Of a DNA stretch of 37,090 nucleotides, positions 1 to 8,268 are shown piece by piece. The stretch is from Latescibacteria bacterium UBA6620. Its GTDB lineage: Bacteria; Latescibacterota; UBA2968. The stretch lies in the NCBI GenBank assembly GCA_002433075.1, contig DJHM01000056.1:1-37090 (forward strand), read 5' to 3'. The translations under genes were made by a program, and so were the position numbers. The number at the start of each line of letters is the position of its first letter. Position 1 is the stretch's first letter. The notes under the pieces were generated by a model. It was not told the DNA's origin and made no database searches. It saw only the letters and a program-made list of their open reading frames with translations.

Positions 1-102
1 GAGCAATGGCGCAAACACTACAACCACGTCAGACAGGCGAGGCGGATTCCACTTCGAGAACGGTGCGAGCTTCCGGGAAACTGGGGAGGTTCCGTTTCCT
101 AA
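1..102 (+). pseudogene. Possible C-terminal fragment of an IS3-type transposase
   Basis: Frame 1 is open from the window edge to a TAA at 100-102. It begins EQWRKHYNHVR, which resembles the end of the rve integrase domain of IS3-family transposases (WR-x-x-YN-x-x-RP). The following residues do not continue the family pattern (no LGY or TP motif), so the fragment looks cut off or diverged. No inverted repeats or target-site duplication are visible here. The match is short and could be chance. Confidence 0.3.
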
Positions 103-482
103 CACCAGTTGCCACGCCCCGGTCAATGAAGTCCGAGATTTCCTCATTTCCTCGTACCCTGAAACTGTCAAACACAACCAGTCGAATTCCCCATCTGGCT
201 CCTGATTGCTTTACTGGTTTTTACGTGGCGCACAACAGATAGGCATCCTGCGAGCCTGCCGAAGGCAGGTGTGGAGCGTGGGGGTCGTGTGGAGAACGCG
301 GATGCCCAGTTATATGCCGTGCTCGCAGGTCGGCAAAGAGAGGCCGTCTGATGCTCAGGACAGGTTATTCTTTTTCCCGAGTCGAGCGAGGGGTGAAGTT
401 CCTGCCAACCCGTTGCTGTTCAGAGGCCTGGGCATCAGAGCGGCAGAATGTGTCGCGTGACGGCGCCTTCGCGTAACGAGAC
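103..482. other. 380-base stretch without a recognisable gene
   Basis: Reading frames here are short, mutually overlapping and resemble no family I know. The only structure seen is the small palindrome at 255-269, listed separately. The stretch lies between the possible transposase tail and the 3' end of the methyltransferase gene and may be decayed mobile-element sequence. Confidence 0.4.
255..269. repeat. Short palindrome with GCC-GAA-GGC core
   Basis: CCTGCC-GAA-GGCAGG is a perfect 6-bp stem with a GAA loop. A related palindrome with the same TGCCGAAGGCA core occurs at 4039-4055. Both lie outside intact genes. Without a genome-wide count it is unclear whether this is a REP-like family. 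Confidence 0.45.
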
Positions 483-1112
483 TCAGGCTTTCGTGTAGGT
501 GATAAACCAATTGTGGCGAAAGAGCACGTAGGTTACTCCGCAAGCCGCGGTGCTCAACACATCTCGCAAATACCCTTCCGTAGGGTAGTTTTTGATGATT
601 CTGAATTGATTCCCGTTGGGTAGCTCTCTCGTTGTGTAATAGTCTCCCGCCGGAGTGGATTCTTCGCCCTGGACGCGGTTGTCTCCAAAGACCACGCGAG
701 CTCCAGTCTCGAGCTTGCTGTGGAACCGTTCAAGAAATCCAGTTACTTCCGCGAGCGGAACGTGAGAGAACCATTGAAAATGGAAACCGGCAGAGAATGT
801 CTCCTCGATCTGAACGAGTGAATTCGCATCCGCTTTCTGAACCACGACATTCTCGCAGTCTTGAGTCTGTTCCCTTGCGCACTGAAGCATGGCCTCGGTA
901 TAGTCAGTCGCCACTACACTTTGCGCGGTCTGCGAAATCTGGCTGGCCCAGAATCCAGTCCCGCAGGCTATTTCCAGCACCCTTCGACCGGATAGCAACC
1001 ACTTGACGTGTTCGATCGTCCCCTTGCCCTCCGCTGTAGATACATCCCAGTCTTTCCAGTAGGGAACCCTCTGGGAATAGTAGTCCACCATCACTTCCGC
1101 GTGATCGTTCAC
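483..1112 (-). CDS. Class I SAM-dependent methyltransferase
   Basis: A 209-residue protein with the class I methyltransferase fold. Motif I is VLEIACGTGFW at about residues 45-55 (SAM-binding glycine-rich loop), followed by an acidic strand end in VVATDYTEAML that should bind the ribose hydroxyls, and a later VVQKADANSL segment. The length suits a stand-alone small-molecule methyltransferase. The start is a GTG at 1112, preceded by AAGGA at a suitable distance. The substrate cannot be told: the C-terminal half carries no recognisable substrate-specific motif. It is intact although its neighbours on the right are remnants. Confidence 0.85.
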   Translation of the reverse strand: MNDHAEVMVDYYSQRVPYWKDWDVSTAEGKGTIEHVKWLLSGRRVLEIACGTGFWASQISQTAQSVVATDYTEAMLQCAREQTQDCENVVVQKADANSLVQIEETFSAGFHFQWFSHVPLAEVTGFLERFHSKLETGARVVFGDNRVQGEESTPAGDYYTTRELPNGNQFRIIKNYPTEGYLRDVLSTAACGVTYVLFRHNWFITYTKA

Positions 1113-1233
1113 ACCATGTCCTTTCGCAGTGCCTTGTGGCAGTTCTGTTTCTTGTCTCTATCAGGTCTGGTTTTCAACTCCAAGTATCATCCTTGACTAT
1201 GGCCTACGTGCAAAAAAGAGTAGATCATCCTCC

Positions 1234-1684
1234 TCATTCGGTTCGCACTTGTCCCAAGCACGCTTCACTTGAATGTTTTGGAATCCATTCAACAAGCTCG
1301 AGGTCGGGTGGCGTCGGGTTGGGCGTATACTTTTCAGGCGGGATGTAGGTGCCGGCAGTGAACGAGGCTAAGTGCCGAATGGTCACATCTCGCCTATTAT
1401 ATGCACCCGGGCCGTGGGTCGAGAACGCCCGTAGGTGTTTGCTGACAGCAGCATCCAGGTTGAGCGTACCGTTCTCAACACAGCGAAAGCAACAGGCCGG
1501 AAGTTACACCCTTTGTTGCGGAGAAGATTGGCCGCAGAGTTGCAGAATTGATCTCTTCCGGGCCCTTCACACGCGTGCACTCCTCCAAGAGCACCTCACC
1601 GCTCCGACTCACAATGAGAGCGCCCGTACAATCGCCTATGGCTACTCGATTACTATCGAAGTAGGATAGAAGCTTCTTCAGCAC
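1234..1684 (-). pseudogene. Serine beta-lactamase-like hydrolase remnant (frameshifted, truncated)
   Basis: The N-terminal part starts with a GTG at 1684 behind a GAGGAG ribosome-binding site and reads GALIVSRSGEVLLEE then IFSATKGVTSGLL. SATK is the active-site S-x-x-K of class C beta-lactamase/esterase-type hydrolases. That frame stops near 1475, but a one-base shift near 1485 continues with ENGTLNLDAAVSKHL and RDVTIRHLASFTAG, the next conserved blocks of the family, ending at a TGA at 1234-1236. The family normally has 350-400 residues; about 150 remain, so the YxN and C-terminal motifs are gone. It is both frameshifted and 3'-truncated. Confidence 0.75.
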
Positions 1685-1699
1685 GATCTCTCCTCTGCT

Positions 1700-1927
1700 C
1701 TAGCCGACCGTATAACCAGGAATAGAGCGGTCAATATCACATTGGTTTCGCATTGCGGTTAACGTTTCCACAGTTGCCGAAGTGGCCGTGTGTGAAGATG
1801 AAATTAGGACATTTCCATCCGTAGAGAAACCCACGGCAATTTGGGTGGGTAACTTTCGGTTAGTAAGGTCGACAATTGCACTCCATCTCTTGTTGGGCTT
1901 ATATGGCTGTGGTGTTTGGCTACAGGA
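1700..1927 (-). pseudogene. C-terminal fragment of an unidentified gene, in frame after the aminotransferase stop
   Basis: Directly after the aminotransferase TGA, the same frame stays open for about 75 codons to a TAG at 1700-1702. It reads like protein (for example WSAIVDLTNRKLP, then VGFSTDGNVLISSS). The TAG is followed at once by the GAGGAG site of the beta-lactamase-like remnant, an operon-like arrangement. I do not recognise the family. It may be the end of an older gene whose 5' part was lost at the junction with the aminotransferase, or a chance open frame. Confidence 0.3.
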
Positions 1928-3106
1928 TCAGAGCGCGAGTACCGCGTTCCGTAGCCTGTCCATCGCCTCCTCTATGAGCGAACGCGGCATGGCGATGTTC
2001 AGTCGAAAGTGGTGCTGGAGTCCCGTATACTCACCAATCTGGTACGTGTCGAAGTAATGGCCCGGGGCGGGCTGGATGCGCGCCTTTTCCCGCATGAATA
2101 ACTTGAGTTCGTCCGTGTGCATACCGAGCGCCTCGCAATCCACCCACAGAAGGAACGTGCCGTCCGGGCGGAAGACCGCCAGCGGTGTCCCCTCCAGATA
2201 CTTCAGGGCCAGGCTGATGTTACCATCGAGGTATTCGAGGAGTTCCTCCAGCCACCCAGCTCCATGCTTGTACGCCGCGGTCTGGGCGACGATGCACAGG
2301 GCAGACGGCCTCCCGCACGAATGGCCGTATTCGTAGAAGGCCTGGGTGACGTCGGCTCGCAGCCTGGGATCGGCGATGATCGCTGAGCCGATGTGAAAGC
2401 CCCCCATGTTGAAGGTCTTGGAGGTGGAAAAGACAGTAATGGCTCGCTCCTCCATGCCCGGCAGTGTCGAAATAGGGATGTGTCGCTTGCCGCGGTAAAC
2501 GATGTCGCGGTGAATCTCGTCCGACACGATCCAAGCGTCGTACTCCTTGACCAGATCGGCCAAGCCGGACAGCTCCTCCATGGTCCAGACGCGCCCCGTC
2601 GGGTTGTTGGGCGCACACATCATCAGCACCCGCGCGCCCTCCGCGAGGCAGCGCTCCAGGTTGTCCAGATCGAAGGTGTATCGGCCGTCTGGGAGCCGCT
2701 TCATCTGGTTCTTCACCGGGACCCGCCGGCGTAGTTCGGCCGAGCCGATTGAGGGAGTGTGCAGTGGCGTCTGGACGATCACACGGTCTCCAGGCTCGGT
2801 GAGCGCAAACATGACCACGCGCATCGTGTAGAGAACCCCGGGTGTAGACAGGAGGTGCTCCCGTGGAACCTCTTGTCGCTGATGCGTTCCGATCCAGTCC
2901 AGGATGGCGTCGTAGTCGGCATCTGTCATGCGGGAGTAGCCATAGCTTTCCACGGCGACGCGTTCGCGAATGGCCTCGCTGACCTCTGGCGGCGATAGGA
3001 AGTCGGTGTCCGCGATGGACATCGGGATGATGCCCTCCGTGACGTTCCACTTCGAAGCGTTGATCGCTCGGCGATCGACAATCTGATCAAAGTCGTACCT
3101 CCCCAC
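1928..3106 (-). CDS. MalY/PatB-type PLP aminotransferase or cystathionine beta-lyase
   Basis: Fold-type I PLP enzyme. The start is near YDFDQIVDRR, the usual beginning of the MalY/PatB family. NNPTGR, the SDEIHRD strand (PLP pyridine-binding Asp) and STSKTFNMGG with the Schiff-base lysine (about residue 230) are all present. I choose the GTG at 3106 because GGAGGG lies 6 bases upstream and it gives 392 residues, the normal family length; an ATG at 3124 and a longer frame to 3208 are alternatives. The family performs C-S beta-elimination on cystathionine or cysteine conjugates, or acts as an aminotransferase; sequence alone does not decide which. The gene is intact between eroded neighbours. 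Confidence 0.85.
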   Translation of the reverse strand: MGRYDFDQIVDRRAINASKWNVTEGIIPMSIADTDFLSPPEVSEAIRERVAVESYGYSRMTDADYDAILDWIGTHQRQEVPREHLLSTPGVLYTMRVVMFALTEPGDRVIVQTPLHTPSIGSAELRRRVPVKNQMKRLPDGRYTFDLDNLERCLAEGARVLMMCAPNNPTGRVWTMEELSGLADLVKEYDAWIVSDEIHRDIVYRGKRHIPISTLPGMEERAITVFSTSKTFNMGGFHIGSAIIADPRLRADVTQAFYEYGHSCGRPSALCIVAQTAAYKHGAGWLEELLEYLDGNISLALKYLEGTPLAVFRPDGTFLLWVDCEALGMHTDELKLFMREKARIQPAPGHYFDTYQIGEYTGLQHHFRLNIAMPRSLIEEAMDRLRNAVLAL

Positions 3107-3372
3107 CGATCTCCCTCCATTCATCTTGGACAAGGTGTCTTTTTTATCTGCACGATTGGCCGGCCAGAAGTCGCTGGGATCTCTGCGCCGCTTGCGTGTA
3201 ACGGGCAATGCTGCCCAACCCGGCTGCGCCGTGACAGCAAAACCATCACGGCTTAAGTCAACTTAAATAGAAGTCGTCGCGGCCCTGTGGAGGATGGGTC
3301 GTTTGAAGAGAACCAGGGCAGCCGTAGTTAGGCAGAGTGCTGTCTTCGTCTTGAGAAGGCGGCCCTGCCTTC

Positions 3373-3927
3373 TTAGTCCTCCTTCGAAATTTTCTTCCGG
3401 CCTGCGATATAGTCGCGAAGTCTTTGGATCGCCGGGAAGTCACCATCTCGAAGTGGTGCACCCGCTGGATGCTTGTGAAAGTTCTCTCTGGAATCCAGTT
3501 GCCCTTCGGCGCTCACAATAGGACAGGCAAGATCTCCTATGCGTCCCGGAGGTTCTCAGAAACTACCGTCCGGATACGGCCAATCCCTCCAACGTCCTGA
3601 CGTCACAATCTAGCCCTTCTCGTTCCACTCATCGAGTGTGAAGCTGACGTATCGCTCGTGCCTATAGAATCCGATGTGTTCTTCGGGATGTCTCACCTTT
3701 TGAAAGCGAAACGCATTCTCCTCGAGCGTGGACAGAACCACCGAGGCATCCTTCTTCCAGATCAACCAGTCAATATCCCCATGCTTGTTGGTGATCTTAC
3801 CCAACGGGAAATCCAGTGCCCAGCCTCCGCCCAGCCAGTGGGGAATCTGGATCGAGTCGAGAAGCTCGTGAACTTCTCGGATGATCTGGAGCTGCGTCGC
3901 CGTTGTCTCGTCAATAGAGGCGGACAT
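3373..3927 (-). pseudogene. Aminoglycoside/lincosamide nucleotidyltransferase-like gene with two in-frame stops
   Basis: The open N-terminal 105 codons read HWLGGGWALDFPLGK then HGDIDWLIW, the GGWALD and HGDID signatures of the LinA/ANT(2'')-like nucleotidyltransferase fold (nucleotide- and metal-binding region). A TAG at 3610-3612 ends this part. The same frame then continues with GRWRDWPYPDGSF, a TGA near 3555, and EPPGRIGDLACPIVSAEGQ through FPAIQRLRDYIAGRK to a TAA at 3373-3375. The total of 184 codons equals the usual family length, so two nonsense mutations in an otherwise collinear gene explain the pattern better than a short protein. The ancestral substrate is unknown; such proteins are often not true resistance enzymes. 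Confidence 0.8.
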
Positions 3928-4038
3928 TTGTCATCATTTCAAAGAAACTTTCAGGGGGATTCCGAGCTTGCTCTTGCCCCTTTAGGTGGTCCGGGCGAAC
4001 GAAGACGGCATTCCTCCTAACGGTGAGCACGCTTGAGA

Positions 4039-4055
4039 ACTTGCCGAAGGCAAGT
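4039..4055. repeat. Short palindrome with GCC-GAA-GGC core
   Basis: ACTTGCC-GAA-GGCAAGT is a perfect 7-bp stem with a GAA loop. It shares the TGCCGAAGGCA core with the palindrome at 255-269. It lies between two pseudogenes and is not followed by a T run, so it is unlikely to be an intrinsic terminator. Confidence 0.45.
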
Positions 4056-4094
4056 CAGGTCGAGGGCCGTCAGGGCAATACAGGACTTTTAAGT

Positions 4095-5271
4095 TCAAAG
4101 AACAGCACGGACTTGTGCGAGGTAATGCATCATTTGCGCGGCGGTGTCCATCAGGATGGGAACGTTGTCTTGAAGCTCTTGATAGCTCCCGAACGCGTAT
4201 GACTATTGCTGTTCTGCATCATCAACGTAGCAAGATTGGTCGCCAAGGAAGAAGCCCCCGTCTTCCTGTTGCGTCTTTACGATCTCGTCGTCCATCGCGG
4301 TGGCTGCCTGCAGGTACTTTACTTTTCCGGTTGCCTGGTATAGGGCGGCACAGCCCCACTGGGTTTTCCAGACGTGATGGTGAAAGCCCTTATATCGGCT
4401 GACAACGTCGAACATCTCCTCGACAACCCTCAAGTAGTCCCGATCCCCCGCCGTCTGGAAAAGCGCCGTCAGGAACGCCATCATGTATCCGATATCCCAA
4501 TAAGCATTCCCGCCCTGCGGGTTGTCACGGACCAGTTGCGAGCCGAGTCCCCAGGGTACGTCTTCTGCGGCCCCATAATCCGATAGCAACCGGCCCGATT
4601 TTGTATCCCAAACCGTCAGGTACCGGCCGTCGGGATCCGGCTGCAAATCGTGCAGCCTCGTGAAATATTGACCTGCTCTTTCGGCTTCGCGCAAATGTCC
4701 GGCAAGAATCAGGCTGATGCCCCCGTGTGCCGTGACAGCGGGATCGATCAATGACGGGTCATCCACGCGGTAATAGAACCCACCACACTCGTCCTGGAAG
4801 CGGAGTAAGAATCTGGTGAGTGGCACAGCCATATCGACGCGTCCCCAAGTCGCAGCGCCACGAGTCAGGCAGGGATAGGGATATAGATCGCCGACCAGCG
4901 GGAAAGCCTCGATTTGGAGGGTTCCGTTGTCAGTCAGAAAATCTCGCTGGATCAAGTCGAGACATCGGTTGGCGCAGTTCCAATCACTGACCTATCCGGC
5001 ACTCAAGAAGGCCAATGGTTGAGAATAGTACCCCCAGATCGATTCGGCACCCGGCGCCGTACCATCCGGCTCTTGACGCGACCGCAGAAACTGTCCCGCC
5101 CGACCCAAGGTTAGATCGTGCGCGTTCACTGTGGATGAGTTTGCCATGCCGACGTTCCGCTACTCTCGCTGGTTGGTGAACTGCGAGTTTGATCAAGAAA
5201 TAGTCGTCGCCCGTAAGGGTTGCATTCGTTCGTTCCAGCAGGGCCGCAAACGGCCAAGAAGAAGAGTTCGC
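4095..5271 (-). pseudogene. Alpha/alpha-toroid (six-hairpin-like) protein gene with in-frame stops
   Basis: The longest open part (4955 to 4203, 250 codons) is helical and repetitive, with blocks such as AHGGISLILAGHL and KGFHHHVWKTQWGCAAL typical of alpha/alpha toroids (six-hairpin glycosidases or terpene-cyclase-like folds). In the same frame the gene extends 5' to an ATG at 5147 (GQFLRSRQEPDG, SIWGYYSQPLAFLSAG), interrupted by a TAG at 4992-4994. It also extends 3' past a TAG at 4203-4205 (SYAFGSYQELQDNVP) to a TGA at 4095-4097. Further upstream, in another frame, WPFAALLERTNATLTGDDY at about 5150-5271 looks like the lost N-terminus. I infer two nonsense codons and at least one frameshift. 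Exact family and substrate are not recognisable. Confidence 0.7.
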
Positions 5272-5277
5272 CTACTG

Positions 5278-5841
5278 TCAAGAGGTGGCGTCCAGACTGG
5301 TGCGCCAGTCATTCCAGCCTCCGTCCACCGATGAAGGAGCGGCGTGCCATTCGGGCATCGGCTTTCCGGTCGCAGGATCCCTGCTCGGAATGGGCAGCAT
5401 CATGATGCGTTTGCAGGCGCGTTTGTAGTCTTCATCACTCAGGAAGGCTACCTGGATATCGTCCCAGTCGCGTCCGTCCGGGTAGCCGCCACACATGTGG
5501 ATGTCATCCGATTGGCCAACCATCTGGTGGCTAACCCCCGCGGGCATGACGATCACGTCGCCGGCGCTAATTCGGATCCGGGTCCAGCCGCCTTCACCAA
5601 CGGAAATCTTAAATTCCATCCAACCGTTGGCGCAGCCGAGGCATTCGTGCGTGGTGGAATGAAAATGAGCGTATTCGTAAACCCCGGGATAGTCCCAGTT
5701 GTTTGACCAACCGTTGGCGCGAAACTGCGTCTTGACCGCCTCGGCTCCACCTCCCGGAATGGCATTGCGATGCACCAACAGAGGAAACCGGTTGTTGGGG
5801 ATTTTGTCTTGCGGCCTGGATGAATAGACTTCGGTTGACAC
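5278..5841 (-). CDS. YjlB-type cupin protein
   Basis: A 187-residue single-domain cupin. HFHSTTHECLG (residues 59-69) is the first cupin motif with its metal-binding histidines and glutamate, and GDVIVMPAGVSH (94-105) is the second with the third histidine. The C-terminal GGYPDGRDWD and the LPIPSRDPATGKP segment match the YjlB family, whose reaction is not established. The start is a GTG at 5841 with GGGAGG at good spacing upstream. It precedes the toroid remnant on the same strand and follows a decayed stretch. Its neighbours suggest a role in sugar or sugar-acid metabolism, but that is context only. Confidence 0.85.
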   Translation of the reverse strand: MSTEVYSSRPQDKIPNNRFPLLVHRNAIPGGGAEAVKTQFRANGWSNNWDYPGVYEYAHFHSTTHECLGCANGWMEFKISVGEGGWTRIRISAGDVIVMPAGVSHQMVGQSDDIHMCGGYPDGRDWDDIQVAFLSDEDYKRACKRIMMLPIPSRDPATGKPMPEWHAAPSSVDGGWNDWRTSLDATS

Positions 5842-5929
5842 GGCGCTTACCTCCCTTTTGTTCGACGGCGGCGGTGCCGAGCATTTCCTCGCAGGTGTCG
5901 CACAGGTTCACGGGGCCATGGTCCCTCCA

Positions 5930-6125
5930 CGAGACCCGGGCGAGCCGTGGGCAGGATACCGAGGATGCGGACGATTTCAGTGAGGGTTTCGTGGGCGAGT
6001 CCGGCGGAAATTTCTCAGCAGGATGGTGGACGAGTTGTATTCATCGGCGACGACCAGCGTTTCGGTTGCCCCGGCGAGGAGATCGATGCCGCCACGCTCG
6101 GCGAAGTGTTCCCTGATTGTTATCG
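5930..6125 (-). pseudogene. Degraded fragment, weakly histidinol-dehydrogenase-like
   Basis: Between the cupin and the isomerase the minus strand reads REHFAERGGIDLLAGATE and TLVVADEYNS, similar to the IDLLAGPSE-x-L-V-x-ADE block of histidinol dehydrogenase (HisD) relatives. One frame shift later it continues with EISAGLAHETLTEIVRILG. No complete frame exists and most of a 430-residue HisD would be missing. The resemblance is limited to one block, so the family is tentative; that this is decayed coding sequence is more secure. Confidence 0.35.
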
Positions 6126-6183
6126 TCGCGAGCGTAGAACTTGTGTGTACAGAAAGAATAGAGGGCCTTTTAGGCGGCGAACT

Positions 6184-7014
6184 CTATGCGTAGGTCTTCA
6201 ACGCCTCTTCGTCGCCCCGTTCCTCAAGCAGCGTCTGCAAACCTACCAGGTTCTGCCGCAGGCTCTCTTCGGCGTCGGTTTCCATCCGGTGGTCGAGGAT
6301 GCCCAACGGGCCGCAATAGCCCGAATCCTCAATCATCGACAGGATCTCCGCGTCCCGCTCGCCTGCCGCCAGGGGCAGGACTTTGGGACCGCCGGGCGTC
6401 GTGCCGTTGAGGTTGACGCAGGTGAGATAGGGCCGCATCGCGGCAAAGGCGCCGGGCATGCGCTCGAGATGCTCGTGGCCGTGATGGAAGTTGTAGACGA
6501 TGCCGATATCCTTTGATTGGAGCCGCCGGGCGATCTCGGCCATGGTTTCCGGTTCCCCGCCCCAACCGCCGTGGTTGTAGAGCCCGTATCTGCAGCCGAG
6601 GTCGTTAAAGACATTGCACAGGGCGCCGATTTGGCGGGTGCAGGCTTGGTAGCGGGCCTCGTCTTCGACCATTTCGTCCGGGCCGTCGACGCTGCAGGTT
6701 TTCCATACCTCGATATTCAGTTTGTGCCTTTGGATAAACTCGATGACCGGCCGCAGCATGGGGTCGTCCACGGCGCTTTTTTCGTCATTGGGGTAGCCAC
6801 CCGCAAGCCAGAAGGCGCTGAGCTTTATCCCGTGGTCGGTCAGTTGCCGCAGCTCCTCGTCGAAGCTGTCGATATGGGCTTGGCGCCAGTCGTAGGCCAG
6901 AGACTTAATGCCCAGGCGCTGCAGCATCCGGGCACGTTGTTTGGGGCCGCGCTTGTTGGCGTCAAAGGGCACGATGCACCAGGCCATAAGGTTGTCTTTG
7001 GCAAATACGCTCAT
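6184..7014 (-). CDS. Xylose-isomerase-like TIM-barrel sugar isomerase/epimerase
   Basis: A 276-residue member of the AP-endonuclease-2/xylose-isomerase-like TIM-barrel family. Typical strand ends are visible: KLSAFWLAGGYP (64-75), GLYNHGGWGGEPE (144-156), GIVYNFHHGHEHL (171-183) and CVNLNGT (199-205). Such proteins use a divalent metal to isomerise or epimerise sugars, or to cleave 3-keto-glycosides. The classical glutamate of LENH is replaced by the LYNH form, as in a subset associated with secreted or atypical members; no signal peptide is present here. It is followed 34 bases away on the same strand side by the MDR dehydrogenase gene (7049-8035), so the two probably form one operon reading right to left. 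Confidence 0.8.
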   Translation of the reverse strand: MSVFAKDNLMAWCIVPFDANKRGPKQRARMLQRLGIKSLAYDWRQAHIDSFDEELRQLTDHGIKLSAFWLAGGYPNDEKSAVDDPMLRPVIEFIQRHKLNIEVWKTCSVDGPDEMVEDEARYQACTRQIGALCNVFNDLGCRYGLYNHGGWGGEPETMAEIARRLQSKDIGIVYNFHHGHEHLERMPGAFAAMRPYLTCVNLNGTTPGGPKVLPLAAGERDAEILSMIEDSGYCGPLGILDHRMETDAEESLRQNLVGLQTLLEERGDEEALKTYA

Positions 7015-7048
7015 AGAATACCGTCCCGCTCAGCGGATGCTGAGACCG

Positions 7049-8035
7049 CTAGCTGCATCGGCCCCAATCGAAGATTGTAAACAAGCCCTCTGTCTTGTGG
7101 TGCAAGGCATTTTGGTAGGCCTCCTGGCAGTCGCGTGGATCCACCATCGCGCAGAGCCCGTCGAGGTAAATGCTACCTTCGGCAAGCCACTGCAGGCTGG
7201 TTTCGAAGTTTTTCCTCAGCGTATGGTGCTGGAACCGGAAGGTCTCGGACGGAGGAATTTCCCATTCCCAGCCACTTCTAAGCACGACATAGTTGTGGAA
7301 AACCGCTTGCAGCAGATCGTGTGAATACAGGTCGGTTTTCCGCTGCCAGGGCACCCCGACCAGCACCACTTCGCCGCGAACCTTGACCATATTGCAGGCG
7401 TCCAGCGCGCCTTGCTCGTGACCGGAGCACTCGACCACCAGCGTCGCTTGCTTGGCGATTTCCGCATCGTCGAACGGCATGCGCGGGAAGACGTGTTGGA
7501 TGCCGGCCTTTCGGGCGTATTCGAGCCGCTGCGCGTCGGGGTCGCAGCCATAGACCTGGTAGCCGCTGCGTTTGAAGATCTGGCTGCCCAAAAATCCGAC
7601 GGGGCCCAAGCCCGAGACGATGACTTTTTCGCCCGGGCGGGCGGCCGTGGTGATCAGCGTGGTGAAGGTCACGCCCATCAGCCGGGCGATGACGGCCTTT
7701 TCGGCGGCGAGGCCTTCGGGTACGGGTATAGCATTTTCGGCGGGCAGTTGTTGGAAGCTTTTATGGCCGCCCGAGCAGAAGAACAGGTCACCGATGTCCA
7801 GGCTTTGCACGGCCGCGCCCTTTTGTTCTACCTGGGCAACGGCGGCATAGCCGAATAGCCGCGGGCTTTCGATTTCTTCAAGCGTATAGCGGGCGGCAAG
7901 TTCGGTACCCGGGCTCACCAAGGTATAGAGCGTGCGGGCACGGATCTCGTTTTCCCGTAGTTCCGACGGATCGTCGATGGAGATCAATTCGGCCGTTTGC
8001 GGGGCGGTAACGGCGATGGCTTTTTGTGGGCTCAT
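7049..8035 (-). CDS. Medium-chain dehydrogenase/reductase (BchC/threonine-dehydrogenase-like)
   Basis: A 328-residue MDR-superfamily oxidoreductase. Residues 27-110 form a GroES-like domain containing TLYTLVSPGTEL, as in BchC-like members, instead of the catalytic-zinc cysteine motif. VSGLGPVGFLG (140-150) is the Rossmann loop, and ECSGHEQGALDA is the usual later strand. The structural-zinc cysteine cluster is absent. It would oxidise or reduce an alcohol or sugar hydroxyl with NAD(P). The gene ends 34 bases before the TIM-barrel isomerase gene on the same strand, so the two enzymes probably act on the same sugar. The exact substrate is unknown. Confidence 0.82.
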   Translation of the reverse strand: MSPQKAIAVTAPQTAELISIDDPSELRENEIRARTLYTLVSPGTELAARYTLEEIESPRLFGYAAVAQVEQKGAAVQSLDIGDLFFCSGGHKSFQQLPAENAIPVPEGLAAEKAVIARLMGVTFTTLITTAARPGEKVIVSGLGPVGFLGSQIFKRSGYQVYGCDPDAQRLEYARKAGIQHVFPRMPFDDAEIAKQATLVVECSGHEQGALDACNMVKVRGEVVLVGVPWQRKTDLYSHDLLQAVFHNYVVLRSGWEWEIPPSETFRFQHHTLRKNFETSLQWLAEGSIYLDGLCAMVDPRDCQEAYQNALHHKTEGLFTIFDWGRCS

Positions 8036-8268
8036 TTGCTAACGCGTCGATTTTAGGCAGGGCTTCGATGGGCTGTCGGACAGCGTGTGTGCGGCCTAAC
8101 TTAAGACACGGCGAAATGGGGTGCAACGGAGGCGGAGGTATGTGTCACGAACCAAACCCCCGTTCACCCACAAATACTTCGCGATCGGTACGGCCGTGCG
8201 GCAAAACGCATTTGGCGATCTGGACGTCGTGGGCGTCGAGACAACCACAGTAACGACAAGGAGACGAA

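Noticed and set aside
3209..3372. Small frames between the aminotransferase and the nucleotidyltransferase remnant
   Set aside because: They are short, overlap on both strands and show no motif; the stretch is best read as intergenic.
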